From the NCBI GenBank assembly GCA_964400405.1, contig CAYNUO010000006.1, positions 6,048 through 70,047 on the forward strand: DNA of 64,000 nt, given 5' to 3'. The DNA is from CANKJK01 sp964400405. GTDB taxonomy: Bacteria; Acidobacteriota; Vicinamibacteria; Vicinamibacterales; UBA2999. Of this stretch, positions 24,724 through 33,358 are shown one piece after another. A program made the translations under genes and the position numbers. Position 1 is the first letter of the stretch. The number at the start of each line of letters is the position of its first letter. The notes beneath the pieces are model-generated. The model was not told where the DNA came from and made no database searches. It was given only the letters and a program-made list of their open reading frames with translations.

Positions 24724-27723
24724 ATGAAGAGGTTTGTGCTTGTTGCCGCCGTGTTCTGCGGCGTGCTCGCAATTGTTGCCGGTCCGGCGTCCGCGCAGAG
24801 CACCACGAGCGGCACGATTGCCGGAATCGTGAAAGACACGACAGGGGCCGTGCTTCCTGGTGTCACGGTGGAGGCGGCCAGCCCCGCGTTGATCGAAAAA
24901 GTCAGGTCTGCCGTCAGCGACGAACAGGGGAACTACAAGATCACGGATCTGCGACCGGGAACCTATACCGTGACATTCACGCTGACCGGCTTCAGCACGT
25001 TCAAGCGTGACGGCCTGGAACTGAGCGCGGGCTTCACGGCGAATATCAGCCCGGCCATGGCGGTGGGCTCGATGGAAGAAACCATCACGGTTTCCGGTGC
25101 CACGCCAGTCGTCGACGTCCAGAACGTCCGCAGCCAGAACGTCATCAGCGCGAAGCTGATGAGCGAGGTGCCGACCTCCCGCAACTTCATGGGCATGGTG
25201 GCGCTCACGCTCGGCGCGACGGGTGGCGGCGGCTTCAGCGGTCCCAACGGCCAGCGTGACGTCGGCGGCAACAACGGCGAGGGCACCAGCGCCCCCGCCA
25301 TTCATGGTTCCCGCGCGGATGGTGTGTTCAATATCGAAGGCATGAAGGCACAGTCGCTCTCGGGCGATGGCACGAGCCGCCGCTTCCACCGAAACGAGCT
25401 CGCCATTGAGGAGACCGTGCTCGAGACGGGCGGCCAGTCGGCCGAAACGGAGACGGGTGGCGTCTCGGCGAACATCATCCTGCGCGAAGGCGGCAACGCC
25501 TTCCGGGGCCTGGTCGATGGTGACTACACGGGCCGCAAGCTCCAGGGCAGCAACCTTTCGGATGCGCTGCGCGATCGAGGCTTGACCTCGCAGAACCACA
25601 CCAAGTTCGTCTATTCATACGGTGGCTCGATCGGCGGTCCGCTCAAGCGGGACAAGGTCTGGTTCAATACCTCGTTCCGCGCCTGGGGCAACCAGGAGGA
25701 ACTGGCCGGCCTCTACTACAACAAGCCGCAACTGCAGGGCACGCGCTTCTTCGAGGCCGACACCACCAGGCCTGGGTTCGCCGAGGCATGGGTCAAGGAT
25801 TCCACGTCGCGCGTGGCGTGGCAGGCGACCAAGAACCAGAAGGTGTCGGGCATCTTCACGTTCCAGCGTTCGTGCGGCTGCAACAACGGCCTGAGCGCCA
25901 CGCGCGCGCCAGAGACCACCGTCGACTTCCAGATCGGGCCCGGTCTGCTCGACCAGGTGAACTGGAAGTACACCCGCACCAACCGGCTGCTCTTCGAAGC
26001 GGGCTTCGCGTCCCGGCACGGCGGCGTCAACAACCTCCGTCAGCCGGAGACCGACCGGACGTACGTCAGCTACATCGAACTCGCCACCGGCCTGAACTAC
26101 AACAACAGCTTCATCCAGCCCAGCACGGGCGGAATCGGCTACCTCGGCCGCTCGGACCAGTACAACACGGCAGGCGCGGTGAGCTACGTGACCGGGTCGC
26201 ACGCGCTGAAGGTGGGCTGGCAGACGATGATGGGGAAGAACCCGTCAGCAGCTGACGGCAACGACCCGCCCGTCCAGTACACGTTGCGGAACGGCGTCCC
26301 CCAGTCGGTGACGCTCATGGCGACGCCGGTGCAGTTCTTCACGCACGTGGGGCTGCTGTCCGGCCTCTTCGCGCAGGACCAGTGGACCCTCAGCCGGCTG
26401 ACCTTGAACCTCGGCGTCCGCTTCGACCACCTGCGGTCGTTCAACCCGGCCACCACCCGCCCCGCGGGCGTCTTCCTCGGCGAGCTGAAGTTCAACAAGG
26501 TCGACAACGTACCGAACTGGAACGACATCGACCCCCGCGTCGGTGCGGCCTACGACCTGTTCGGCAACGGCAAGACGGCCATCAAGGCGTCCATGGGCCG
26601 GTACGTCATCTCGGAAGCGACGGCCATTTCGAACAACCTGAACCCGTCGGCCCGAATGGCGATCACGGCCACGCGGACATGGAGTGACGCGAACGGCAAC
26701 TTCGTCCCGGACTGTGTGCTGACCAACAACGCCGCCAACGGCGAGTGCGGTCCACAGTCGGCCAGCACCTTCGGCACGCCGGTCTTCACCTTCGGCTACG
26801 CGCCGGACTTCCTTGAGGGGCGGGGCGTGCGGCCGTACAACTGGCAGTCGTCCGCCAGCGTGCAGCAGGAACTGGGCAAGGGAATGGGCCTGACGGTCGG
26901 CTACTTCAGGACCTCCTACGGCAACATCACGGTGACGGACAACCTGGCGCTGACCTCTGCCGACTTCGACCCGTTCTGCATCACGGCGCCGACGGACACT
27001 CGGCTCGGCACCATCAGCGGCACGCAGGTCTGTGGCCTCTACGACATCAAGCCGTCCAAGTTCGGCCAGGTGAACAACCAGGTCCGCGTGGACGACGACC
27101 GCAGCGAGGTGTTCAACGGCGTCGACCTTGCGTTCCGGTCCCGCTTCGGGAACGGCGGCCTCCTCAACGTGGGCGGCAGCATCGGTAAGACGCACGTCAA
27201 CAACTGCAGCGTCATCGACAGCCCGAGCCTGCCCAACGCCGGGCTCGGCAGCGCCACCCTCGACAAGTTCTGCGAGTTCGACAATCGCCAGGACCAGTTC
27301 AAGCTCAACGTCAGCTACCCGCTGATGTGGGGCATCCAGGTCGCCGGCATCTACCAGAACATCCCGGGGACGGCCCGGCTTGCGAATCTGGTCGTGCCGA
27401 ACGCCTCAATTGCATCGTCGCTGGGCCGTAACCTCGGCTCGTGCGGCGCGGCGGCCACGTGCACCGGCACACTGACGGTGGCGCTCTTTGCTCCTCAGGA
27501 CGAGCGTGAGAAGCGGGCGAGCCAGGCGGATGTTCGGTTCAGCAAGACGATGAAGCTGAATGCCACGGCGCGCGTCCGCGTCGGGTTCGATATCTACAAC
27601 CTGCTGAACTCGAACGATGTCATCGCCATGAACAACACCTACTCCGCGACCACCACGTGGCTGCGGCCGTCCAACGTACTGGCCTCGCGGCTGTACAAGT
27701 TCAACGCGCGGTTCGATTTCTAG
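24724..27723 (+). CDS. TonB-dependent receptor with N-terminal carboxypeptidase-regulatory domain (Oar-like)
   Basis: A 999-residue outer-membrane protein. The signal peptide is residues 1-26 (cleavage after ASAQS). The regulatory beta-sandwich is at about 28-105 (GTIAGIVKDTTGAVLPGVTVEA), the plug at about 115-250, and the barrel runs to the C-terminal YKFNARFDF, whose final Phe suits BAM recognition. These SusC/Oar-type receptors import large or scarce substrates using TonB energy; the ligand is not evident. Strong GGGAGGGG lies 3 nt before ATG 24724, and a 250-bp leader precedes it. The downstream ThuA and PQQ enzymes suggest sugar or polyol metabolism. Confidence 0.93.
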   Translation: MKRFVLVAAVFCGVLAIVAGPASAQSTTSGTIAGIVKDTTGAVLPGVTVEAASPALIEKVRSAVSDEQGNYKITDLRPGTYTVTFTLTGFSTFKRDGLELSAGFTANISPAMAVGSMEETITVSGATPVVDVQNVRSQNVISAKLMSEVPTSRNFMGMVALTLGATGGGGFSGPNGQRDVGGNNGEGTSAPAIHGSRADGVFNIEGMKAQSLSGDGTSRRFHRNELAIEETVLETGGQSAETETGGVSANIILREGGNAFRGLVDGDYTGRKLQGSNLSDALRDRGLTSQNHTKFVYSYGGSIGGPLKRDKVWFNTSFRAWGNQEELAGLYYNKPQLQGTRFFEADTTRPGFAEAWVKDSTSRVAWQATKNQKVSGIFTFQRSCGCNNGLSATRAPETTVDFQIGPGLLDQVNWKYTRTNRLLFEAGFASRHGGVNNLRQPETDRTYVSYIELATGLNYNNSFIQPSTGGIGYLGRSDQYNTAGAVSYVTGSHALKVGWQTMMGKNPSAADGNDPPVQYTLRNGVPQSVTLMATPVQFFTHVGLLSGLFAQDQWTLSRLTLNLGVRFDHLRSFNPATTRPAGVFLGELKFNKVDNVPNWNDIDPRVGAAYDLFGNGKTAIKASMGRYVISEATAISNNLNPSARMAITATRTWSDANGNFVPDCVLTNNAANGECGPQSASTFGTPVFTFGYAPDFLEGRGVRPYNWQSSASVQQELGKGMGLTVGYFRTSYGNITVTDNLALTSADFDPFCITAPTDTRLGTISGTQVCGLYDIKPSKFGQVNNQVRVDDDRSEVFNGVDLAFRSRFGNGGLLNVGGSIGKTHVNNCSVIDSPSLPNAGLGSATLDKFCEFDNRQDQFKLNVSYPLMWGIQVAGIYQNIPGTARLANLVVPNASIASSLGRNLGSCGAAATCTGTLTVALFAPQDEREKRASQADVRFSKTMKLNATARVRVGFDIYNLLNSNDVIAMNNTYSATTTWLRPSNVLASRLYKFNARFDF

Positions 27724-27732
27724 TTCGTCTCA

Positions 27733-27765
27733 CGGGGCTCGTGGCGCAGGTTGCCACGGGTCCCG
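27733..27765 (+). terminator. Nested hairpin after the 999-aa receptor gene
   Basis: CGTGGC (27740..27745) pairs with GCCACG (27753..27758), with an outer CGGG/CCCG pair, starting 9 bp after the receptor stop. No T run follows. It probably marks the 3' end of the receptor mRNA. Confidence 0.4.
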
Positions 27766-27773
27766 CGTTCCGT

Positions 27774-27815
27774 CCGGGAGGCTCTTTCATTGGCCTGTCC
27801 CTCGCCGCCTCCCGG
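27774..27815 (+). promoter_or_regulatory. 9-bp perfect inverted repeat in the ThuA gene leader
   Basis: CCGGGAGGC (27774..27782) and GCCTCCCGG (27807..27815) enclose a 24-nt loop and end 17 bp before the ThuA ATG. This is close enough to affect ribosome access or to act as an attenuator. Confidence 0.35.
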
Positions 27816-27832
27816 CGCCCGTCGGTGACCAC

Positions 27833-28765
27833 ATGACGCATCACACGTTCACACCTCCAGGCGGACGCCGGGTTCTTCGGGCTGTCGCGTCCGGAGCAGC
27901 TCTGCTGGCAGTCACGGCTGCGCTGGCCGGCGTCGGCGCCCGCTCCGTGACTGCGGCCACCCCGAAGCGCGTGTTGCTGCTCACGCACAACACGTTCTAC
28001 AACCACAGCAACCTCGAAGCGATCGAGGCGGTGCTGCCGGAGTGGGGCAAGACGGCCGGCTTCATGGTGACCTCGCTCGAGGGCTACAAGCAGACGGTCT
28101 CCTGCTCGGTGCAGAAGCCCTGCCCGCCGGATGTCGCCGACCTGTCGATGGTGACGGGGAAGTACCTGAAGCAGTTCGACGCCATCGTCGCGAGCACGAA
28201 CGGTGAGCTGCCGTTCACCGACGAGGGGAAGCAGGCGCTTGTGGACTTCGTCCGCAAGGATGGCAAGGGCATCGTGTTCCTCCACCAGTCGATGGTGACC
28301 CTGTTCGGTTTCAAGCCGTGGGGCGAGTTGCTGGGGGCGTACGGACCGTCGGTGCTCTTCGACGGCACCAACACGGCGAAGCGTCCAGCCGTGATGAAGG
28401 TCGAGAACCGCAAGCATCCGGCGACGCGCGGCCTTCCGGAGCACTGGACGCTCGACGACGAGTTCTATCAGTTCACGAAGACGGTCGGCGTGCCCGGGCC
28501 GACGAAGGTGCCTGCGCCGCTGGCATTCGACCGCCGGAACGTGCACGTGCTGGTCAGCTTCGACTCCGAGCGGACGGACTTCACCGGAGCGCCCGCAGGC
28601 TGGGAGAAGGGCGGTGACTACCCGCAGGTCTGGTATCAGACCCCCGGCAAGGGGCGGACCTTCTACACGGCGATCGGGCACCGGGAGGATCTGTGGCGGA
28701 GCGACTCGGTCTACCGCGAGTTCATGACCGGCGCCATCCGCTGGGCGCTGCGGCTGGAGAAGTAA
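27833..28765 (+). CDS. Exported ThuA-domain protein
   Basis: A 310-residue protein with an N-terminal Arg-rich region plus hydrophobic export signal (about 12-45, GRRVLRAVASGAALLAVTAAL), then one ThuA domain of class-I glutamine-amidotransferase-like fold. Recognisable pieces are VLLLTHNTFYNHSN, GIVFLHQSMV, NRKHPATRGLPEHWTLDDEFY and GKGRTFYTAIGHREDLWRSD. ThuA was named from rhizobial trehalose utilisation. Biochemistry is poorly known, and many members accompany sugar dehydrogenases. The PQQ dehydrogenase gene starts 5 bp after its stop, so the two probably act in one periplasmic pathway. Confidence 0.88.
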   Translation: MTHHTFTPPGGRRVLRAVASGAALLAVTAALAGVGARSVTAATPKRVLLLTHNTFYNHSNLEAIEAVLPEWGKTAGFMVTSLEGYKQTVSCSVQKPCPPDVADLSMVTGKYLKQFDAIVASTNGELPFTDEGKQALVDFVRKDGKGIVFLHQSMVTLFGFKPWGELLGAYGPSVLFDGTNTAKRPAVMKVENRKHPATRGLPEHWTLDDEFYQFTKTVGVPGPTKVPAPLAFDRRNVHVLVSFDSERTDFTGAPAGWEKGGDYPQVWYQTPGKGRTFYTAIGHREDLWRSDSVYREFMTGAIRWALRLEK

Positions 28766-28770
28766 GAGAC

Positions 28771-30519
28771 ATGAGATACGCAGCTCTCACGCTCGGCGCC
28801 TCGGCGCTGGCCATGGCGGTTCTGCAGGCGCAGGGCGGTGGGCGGATCGCCCAGGTCGACTGGCCGCTGCACAACCTGAATCTGCACAACACGCGATACG
28901 CGGCGCTCGATCAGATCACCGCCTCGAACGCCTCGAAGCTCGCGCTCGCGTGGACGTTCGAGACGGCGAAACCGGACAGTCTTGGCGCGGCCACGCCCGT
29001 GGTCGTGAACGGCGTCATGTACACGAACGCCGGGTCGAAGCTGTTCGCGGTGAACGCCGCAACCGGTAAGGCGGTGTGGACCTACGAACTGCCCGTCGCC
29101 TTTGGCGGCGGCCGCCGCGGCCCGGCCTACGGCGATGGCCGGATCTACGCGGTCGGCCAGCGCTACATGTACGCCGTCGATGCGAAGACGGGGAAGGCCG
29201 TCGAGTCGTTCGGCGACAAGGGCATGCTCAGCGTGGCGAACAAGGCGCTCGAGTTCAAGTACCCGGGGAAGTACAAGGCAGACCTCGACCCGGTCTCGAT
29301 CGGCTATTCGATCGTCTCCGCGCCGACCTACGCGAACGGCATGGTCATCCTCGGGCTGGCGAGCGCCGAGATGATGATCCGCGGCGGTCTGGTCGTCGCG
29401 ATGGACGGCGCGACGGGTGCCGTGAAGTGGGCCTTCAACACGATTCCGCAGGGCCCGCAGGATGACGGCTGGGAGATCGTGAAGGACACCTGGGGCGGTG
29501 GCGCCAGGGTCGGCGGCGGCATCTGGACCCAGCCGGCCGTCGACGTCGAGGCCAACCTGTTGTACGTGAACGTGTCGAACCCGACGCCGGCCTACGACGG
29601 CGCGGTGCGGAAGGGCGCGAATCTCTTCACCGATTCGATCGTGGCGCTGCGTCTGGACACGGGGCGGCTCGCCTGGTACTTCCAGACCATCCATCACGAC
29701 ATCTGGGACTACGAGACGGTGACGGGGCCGGTGCTCTTCGAGACCATCGTGCGGGGCGAGCGCGTCAAGGCGCTGGCGACCTTCGGGAAGACCTGCTATG
29801 GCTACATCCTGAACCGGCTCACCGGCGCGCCGCTCAACCCGATCGTCGAAACCGTCGTGCCGCAGACGACCGATGTCCCCGGCGAGCAGCCGTGGCCGAC
29901 GCAGCCGATCCCGTACACGGCCAGGGGCGTCCCGCAGACGCCCTTCTGCATGACCTATCCCGTGGTCAGTGACCCGGAACTTGCGAAGCGGGTCCGCCCG
30001 ATCTTTCATCCCTACCTGATGAAGGAGTACGTCATCACGGCGCCGAGCAATCAGGGTGGCGGCAACTGGGGCTCGCCGTCCTTCAGCCCTCGCACGGGAC
30101 TGGTGTACGTGACCGGCAGAAACGAGGCGCACTCCCTGAAGCCGCAGCCGGTCGGCAGCACGATGGCGGACAACCCGGGGCCGGACAACATCCGGCACCC
30201 GGATGTCGCCGGACCGCGCGGTCCGACCGGCGTCACCCCGAGCATGAGCGTCGGTGCCTACAACCCGGGCACGGGGGAACTGGTGTGGCACACGGAGCTG
30301 CCGGGCACGACCAACTCCGGCAACCTCGTGACCGCCGGTGACGTGGTGTTCCAGGCCGTCGGGGATCTGTTTGCGCTCGACGCGCGCACCGGCAAGGAAG
30401 TCTTCCGGTATGCGAGCAAGCTGCGGATGGGTGCGAGCCCGATGACCTATCAGGTCAAGGGCAAGCAGTACGTCGCCGTGGTCACCGGCAACGCCATCCT
30501 CGCGTTCGGCCTGAAGTAG
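28771..30519 (+). CDS. PQQ-dependent dehydrogenase (eight-bladed quinoprotein), soluble periplasmic
   Basis: A 582-residue protein: signal peptide about 1-21, then a beta-propeller with tryptophan-docking repeats (AVNAATGKAVWTYELP, AVDAKTGKAVESFG, ALRLDTGRLAWYFQ, ALDARTGKEVFRYA) and the quinoprotein segments QTIHHDIWDYE and GGNWGSPSFSPRTGLVYV. It should oxidise a sugar or alcohol using PQQ and a divalent metal. No CxxCH heme motif and no membrane helices are present, so an external electron acceptor is required. ATG 28771 is chosen over an upstream in-frame start inside the ThuA gene because a signal peptide begins there. No PQQ synthesis genes lie in the window. Confidence 0.92.
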   Translation: MRYAALTLGASALAMAVLQAQGGGRIAQVDWPLHNLNLHNTRYAALDQITASNASKLALAWTFETAKPDSLGAATPVVVNGVMYTNAGSKLFAVNAATGKAVWTYELPVAFGGGRRGPAYGDGRIYAVGQRYMYAVDAKTGKAVESFGDKGMLSVANKALEFKYPGKYKADLDPVSIGYSIVSAPTYANGMVILGLASAEMMIRGGLVVAMDGATGAVKWAFNTIPQGPQDDGWEIVKDTWGGGARVGGGIWTQPAVDVEANLLYVNVSNPTPAYDGAVRKGANLFTDSIVALRLDTGRLAWYFQTIHHDIWDYETVTGPVLFETIVRGERVKALATFGKTCYGYILNRLTGAPLNPIVETVVPQTTDVPGEQPWPTQPIPYTARGVPQTPFCMTYPVVSDPELAKRVRPIFHPYLMKEYVITAPSNQGGGNWGSPSFSPRTGLVYVTGRNEAHSLKPQPVGSTMADNPGPDNIRHPDVAGPRGPTGVTPSMSVGAYNPGTGELVWHTELPGTTNSGNLVTAGDVVFQAVGDLFALDARTGKEVFRYASKLRMGASPMTYQVKGKQYVAVVTGNAILAFGLK

Positions 30520-30521
30520 GC

Positions 30522-30548
30522 GCGGTTGTGGCACAGGCCGGCAACCGC
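30522..30548. terminator. Hairpin between convergent PQQ dehydrogenase and tonB genes
   Basis: GCGGTTG (30522..30528) and CAACCGC (30542..30548), a perfect 7-bp stem with a 13-nt loop, directly after the dehydrogenase stop and 44 bp before the end of the convergent tonB gene. No T run. Confidence 0.4.
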
Positions 30549-30592
30549 CACTTCAACCCCTCGCCCGTGATCATCGGTGCGCAGTGTCACCG

Positions 30593-31297
30593 CTACCTAA
30601 GGGTGAACTGAACGGTCACGGTCATGATCACAGGCACGGGCGTGCCATTCAGCAGCGTCGGTGTGAACTCCCATCGGTTGACCGCGTCGACAGCGGCCTG
30701 GTCGAGCAGCGGAACCGAGCGCAGCACGCGAGCCGCGACGACGTGTCCCGTCGGTCCGATGGTTGCCTCGATGATGACGAGGCCCTGGATCCTGGCCTCC
30801 ATCGCCACGGGCGGGTAGACCGGCCGGACATCCTTTGTCTTTGCAGGCGCCGTGATGTTGCCGCCCACCCGGATTGGCTCGGCCGGCGGCGGAGCCGCCA
30901 CAGGCGGAGGCGGCGGTGGTACGGCAGCGATCGGCTCGCCCACCACGAGTGACGGGAGGTCCCCGCCAAGGTCCGCCGTGTCGCCGATGCTCGCATCGAA
31001 CGACTCGGGCGAGAGGCTCGGTGGTGCCTCAAGAGGAGAGGCCATCGCGTCCGCTGTCTTCGGTGGTGTGGTGCGAACCGGCGCAGATGGAGGGGGCGGG
31101 GGCGGTGCCACCGGCATGAGGAAGGCCGCGACGGTGCTGGCCGGGGAGGGCAGCGTGTCAGTGGCCAGGAGCGGAACGATCACCAGTGCGCAGACGGCCA
31201 CCACATGCACGGCGATCGAACAGGGAACGGTGTACCGCTGCGTATTGCCCACGGTCACGGACGGACGAACGACGTCGCGAAACATCTCTGCAGCCAT
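30593..31297 (-). CDS. TonB energy-transducer protein
   Basis: A 234-residue protein with the TonB layout: one N-terminal membrane helix (about 27-47, AVHVVAVCALVIVPLLA), a Pro-rich periplasmic linker (VAPPPPPPSAP, AAVPPPPPPVAAPPPAEP) and a C-terminal TonB domain (about 155-234, VYPPVAMEARIQGLVIIEATIG, LLDQAAVDAVNRWEFTP). It passes proton-motive energy from ExbBD to outer-membrane receptors. GAGGAGG lies 9 nt upstream of ATG 31297. It faces the receptor/PQQ genes and may serve that receptor, but no exbB or exbD is in the window. Confidence 0.92.
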   Translation of the reverse strand: MAAEMFRDVVRPSVTVGNTQRYTVPCSIAVHVVAVCALVIVPLLATDTLPSPASTVAAFLMPVAPPPPPPSAPVRTTPPKTADAMASPLEAPPSLSPESFDASIGDTADLGGDLPSLVVGEPIAAVPPPPPPVAAPPPAEPIRVGGNITAPAKTKDVRPVYPPVAMEARIQGLVIIEATIGPTGHVVAARVLRSVPLLDQAAVDAVNRWEFTPTLLNGTPVPVIMTVTVQFTLR

Positions 31298-31320
31298 CGT
31301 GTGGCCTCCTCAGGTTTCGT

Positions 31321-31336
31321 GACGTTCCGGAACGTC
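31321..31336. promoter_or_regulatory. 16-bp perfect palindrome upstream of tonB
   Basis: GACGTTCCGGAACGTC reads identically on both strands. It lies 24 bp before the tonB start, in the 145-bp gap between tonB and the divergent methyltransferase gene. Its size and position suit a dimeric repressor or activator site. Confidence 0.45.
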
Positions 31337-31442
31337 TTCTGTAGTGATTGGACACCGATCCTGGGAATCGGGATCGGGCGGGCGTTTCGACCGCCAAACC
31401 GCTGACCTCAAACGTGCATCGGCGCCGGGGGATAATGCGGTC

Positions 31443-32219
31443 GTGCTCGAATACGACCGCTTCGCCGAGATCTACGGCGTGTGGACGAACACCGCCGCGA
31501 GCGCGCAGGCGAATCTCGAGTTCTATCTCTCCGCATACGCGGCAGCCGAGGGTCCGGTCGTGGAGCTTGGCGTCGGTGACGGCCGGATTGCGGTCGAGGC
31601 GGCCAGGCGGGGTCGCGACGTCGTCGGAGTGGACCTCTCGCCCGCGATGCTCGCGCTGTGCCGCGAACGTGCGAAGCAGGCCGGCGTGCTGTCGCGGGTG
31701 ACGCTGATTGAGGGCGATTTCCGCTCCTTCGTCCTGCCCGAACCTGCGGCGCTCATCGCGCTGCCGTACCACAGCCTCGGGCACCTGACGACGTTCGACG
31801 CCAAGCGTGATGCCATCCGGCACGTCCACTCGCAACTGGCCGAAGGCGGCCGTTTCATTTTTGACGACTTTCAGATGACGCCGTCCCGGGTGGACGGCAT
31901 GCGCCGCGTGCAGCTCCGGGCGGCTTTCGAGCGCAACGGCACGGACGCGCTGCTCTGGGTCACCTCGCTCGTGGACGAGGCTGCGCAGACCATGCGGGTC
32001 GTGACCTGGGAAGACGAACTGGACGGGCAGGGCGTCCTGCTCCGGCGGCAGTACCGGCCGCTCAGCCTGAGCTGGCTGACCGCCGGGCAGGCCCGGACGC
32101 TGCTCGAGGACGCCGGCTTCACCATCGAGGCCTGCTACGGCGATTTCTCCGGCACGGCGTTCGATGCGGTCTCGGCGGATGAGCAGGTATGGGTGGCGAG
32201 GAAGGGGCGTGTGTCGTGA
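31443..32219 (+). CDS. Class I SAM-dependent methyltransferase
   Basis: A 258-residue protein with a Rossmann methyltransferase core: motif I VVELGVGDGRIAVEAARRG (about 40-58), motif II VVGVDLSPAMLALCRERA and motif IV region ALIALPYHSLGHL. The C-terminal part (WLTAGQARTLLEDAGF) resembles small-molecule methyltransferases of the UbiE/ubiquinone group. The acceptor substrate is unknown. GTG 31443 is selected because conserved sequence (LEYDRFAEIYG) starts right after it; the upstream open frame carries low-complexity residues. The 3' end overlaps folB by 4 bp, suggesting functional coupling. Confidence 0.82.
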   Translation: MLEYDRFAEIYGVWTNTAASAQANLEFYLSAYAAAEGPVVELGVGDGRIAVEAARRGRDVVGVDLSPAMLALCRERAKQAGVLSRVTLIEGDFRSFVLPEPAALIALPYHSLGHLTTFDAKRDAIRHVHSQLAEGGRFIFDDFQMTPSRVDGMRRVQLRAAFERNGTDALLWVTSLVDEAAQTMRVVTWEDELDGQGVLLRRQYRPLSLSWLTAGQARTLLEDAGFTIEACYGDFSGTAFDAVSADEQVWVARKGRVS

Positions 32220-32575
32220 CCGGGACCACGGGCGTTCGCGATCTGCAGATCACCTGCATCGTCGGCATCTATCCGCACGAGCGCGTGCAGGAGCAGACGG
32301 TCTTTCTGGACATCGAGATCGACTACGACTTCGCGCCGGCGGCCGCGTCGGACGCGCTGGCCGACGTGATCGACTACGACGCGGTCGTGTCGGCTGTCAC
32401 GGGACTCGTGCGCGAACGGAAGTTCCAGCTCATCGAGACGATGGCGGAGCAGGCGGCGGCGCTGCTGCTCGCGCGCGTGCCGCAGGCGACGGCCGTGCGT
32501 CTCGAGGTCAGGAAGCCCGCCGCGGTCCCTGCGGCCCGGCACTCGTTCGTCCGCGTGGAGCGGACCCGTCCATGA
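32216..32575 (+). CDS. folB: Dihydroneopterin aldolase/epimerase (FolB/FolX type)
   Basis: A 119-residue protein of normal FolB size. It shows the FolB fold cues DLQITCIVGIYPHERVQEQTVFLDIEID, the conserved Glu/Tyr surroundings in ALADVIDYDAVVSAV and the active-site-like FQLIETMAEQAA, with RLEVRKPAAVPAARHSFVRVER at the end. It converts dihydroneopterin to 6-hydroxymethyl-dihydropterin, or epimerises it, in folate or tetrahydromonapterin synthesis. The GTG at 32216 sits in a GTGA overlap with the methyltransferase. The next gene begins in an ATGA overlap, so the trio is translationally coupled. Confidence 0.92.
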   Translation: MTGTTGVRDLQITCIVGIYPHERVQEQTVFLDIEIDYDFAPAAASDALADVIDYDAVVSAVTGLVRERKFQLIETMAEQAAALLLARVPQATAVRLEVRKPAAVPAARHSFVRVERTRP

Positions 32576-33339
32576 GCGCCGCGTCCATCGTGGCGCCACC
32601 GGTGCCTCCACCTGGCGGTGCGGTCAGGCCCGTCGCGGTCGTCACGGGTGGAGCCCGGCGTCTGGGCCGTCACCTGTGCCTGTGGCTCGCGGCGCGCGGC
32701 TTCGACCTCGTGTGCTTCTACCGGTCGTCCGCGGCTGACGCGGAGAGCCTCGTCGCCGAGGTCGAGCGGAGCGGCGGGCGCGCACGGGCACTCCAGGTGG
32801 ACGTCAGCCGGCAGGAGGACGTGGCCGCAGCCTTTGCCGGGATCCGCGGCCGCGAAGGGCGCGTCGACCTGCTGGTCAACAACGTCGGCAACTACAACCC
32901 GCAGGATGTCACCGCGCTGGACCCGGCCGTCTGGGACGCCACCATCGGCGCCAATCTGTCGGGCGCGTACTACTGCTGCTATCACGCCCTCCCGCTGATG
33001 CCGGATGGCGGTCAGATCGTCAGCATCGGCATGGCGGGCCTCGAGGGCATCCGCGCGAACCGTCGCGGAGCCGACTACTACGTCAGCAAGACCGGCCTGC
33101 TCGTGCTGACCCGTGCTCTGGCGGCGGGATACGCCTCCCGCAAGATCCGCGTGAACATGATTTCGCCTGGCCAGCTCGAGAACTCCATCGACCTGCCTGC
33201 GCCCGACCAGATGGGCCGCACCGTGCCGCTGGCGAGGGCCGGCACGCTCGACGACGTGGCGCAGGCACTGGGCTACCTGCTCGACGCCGGCTATGTCACC
33301 GGCGTGAACATCGACGTCGCGGGCGGCTACCGGCTGTAG
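32572..33339 (+). CDS. Short-chain reductase with pteridine-reductase (FolM/PTR1) signature
   Basis: A 255-residue SDR. The cofactor motif is TGGARRLGRHL, and the arginine version TGxxxRxG is characteristic of FolM and PTR1 pteridine reductases, which prefer NADPH. LLVNNVGNYN is the NNAG-like strand, and Y-x3-K occurs in YYVSKTGLLVL. Direct coupling to folB (ATGA) strengthens a role in reducing dihydromonapterin or dihydrofolate. An extra N-terminal 20 residues (Pro-rich) precede the Rossmann strand. ATG 32572 is clear from the overlap with the folB stop. Generic 3-oxoacyl reductase activity is the alternative. Confidence 0.85.
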   Translation: MSAASIVAPPVPPPGGAVRPVAVVTGGARRLGRHLCLWLAARGFDLVCFYRSSAADAESLVAEVERSGGRARALQVDVSRQEDVAAAFAGIRGREGRVDLLVNNVGNYNPQDVTALDPAVWDATIGANLSGAYYCCYHALPLMPDGGQIVSIGMAGLEGIRANRRGADYYVSKTGLLVLTRALAAGYASRKIRVNMISPGQLENSIDLPAPDQMGRTVPLARAGTLDDVAQALGYLLDAGYVTGVNIDVAGGYRL

Positions 33340-33358
33340 CAGGCCCGCTTTCGCTGGC

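Noticed and set aside
28771..30519. Possible quinohemoprotein alcohol dehydrogenase
   Set aside because: No CxxCH heme site exists in the protein and it ends at the propeller, so the heme-containing subtype is excluded.
28711..30534. A 607-codon minus-strand open frame opposite the PQQ dehydrogenase
   Set aside because: The forward frame has the complete quinoprotein motif set; the antisense frame has none.
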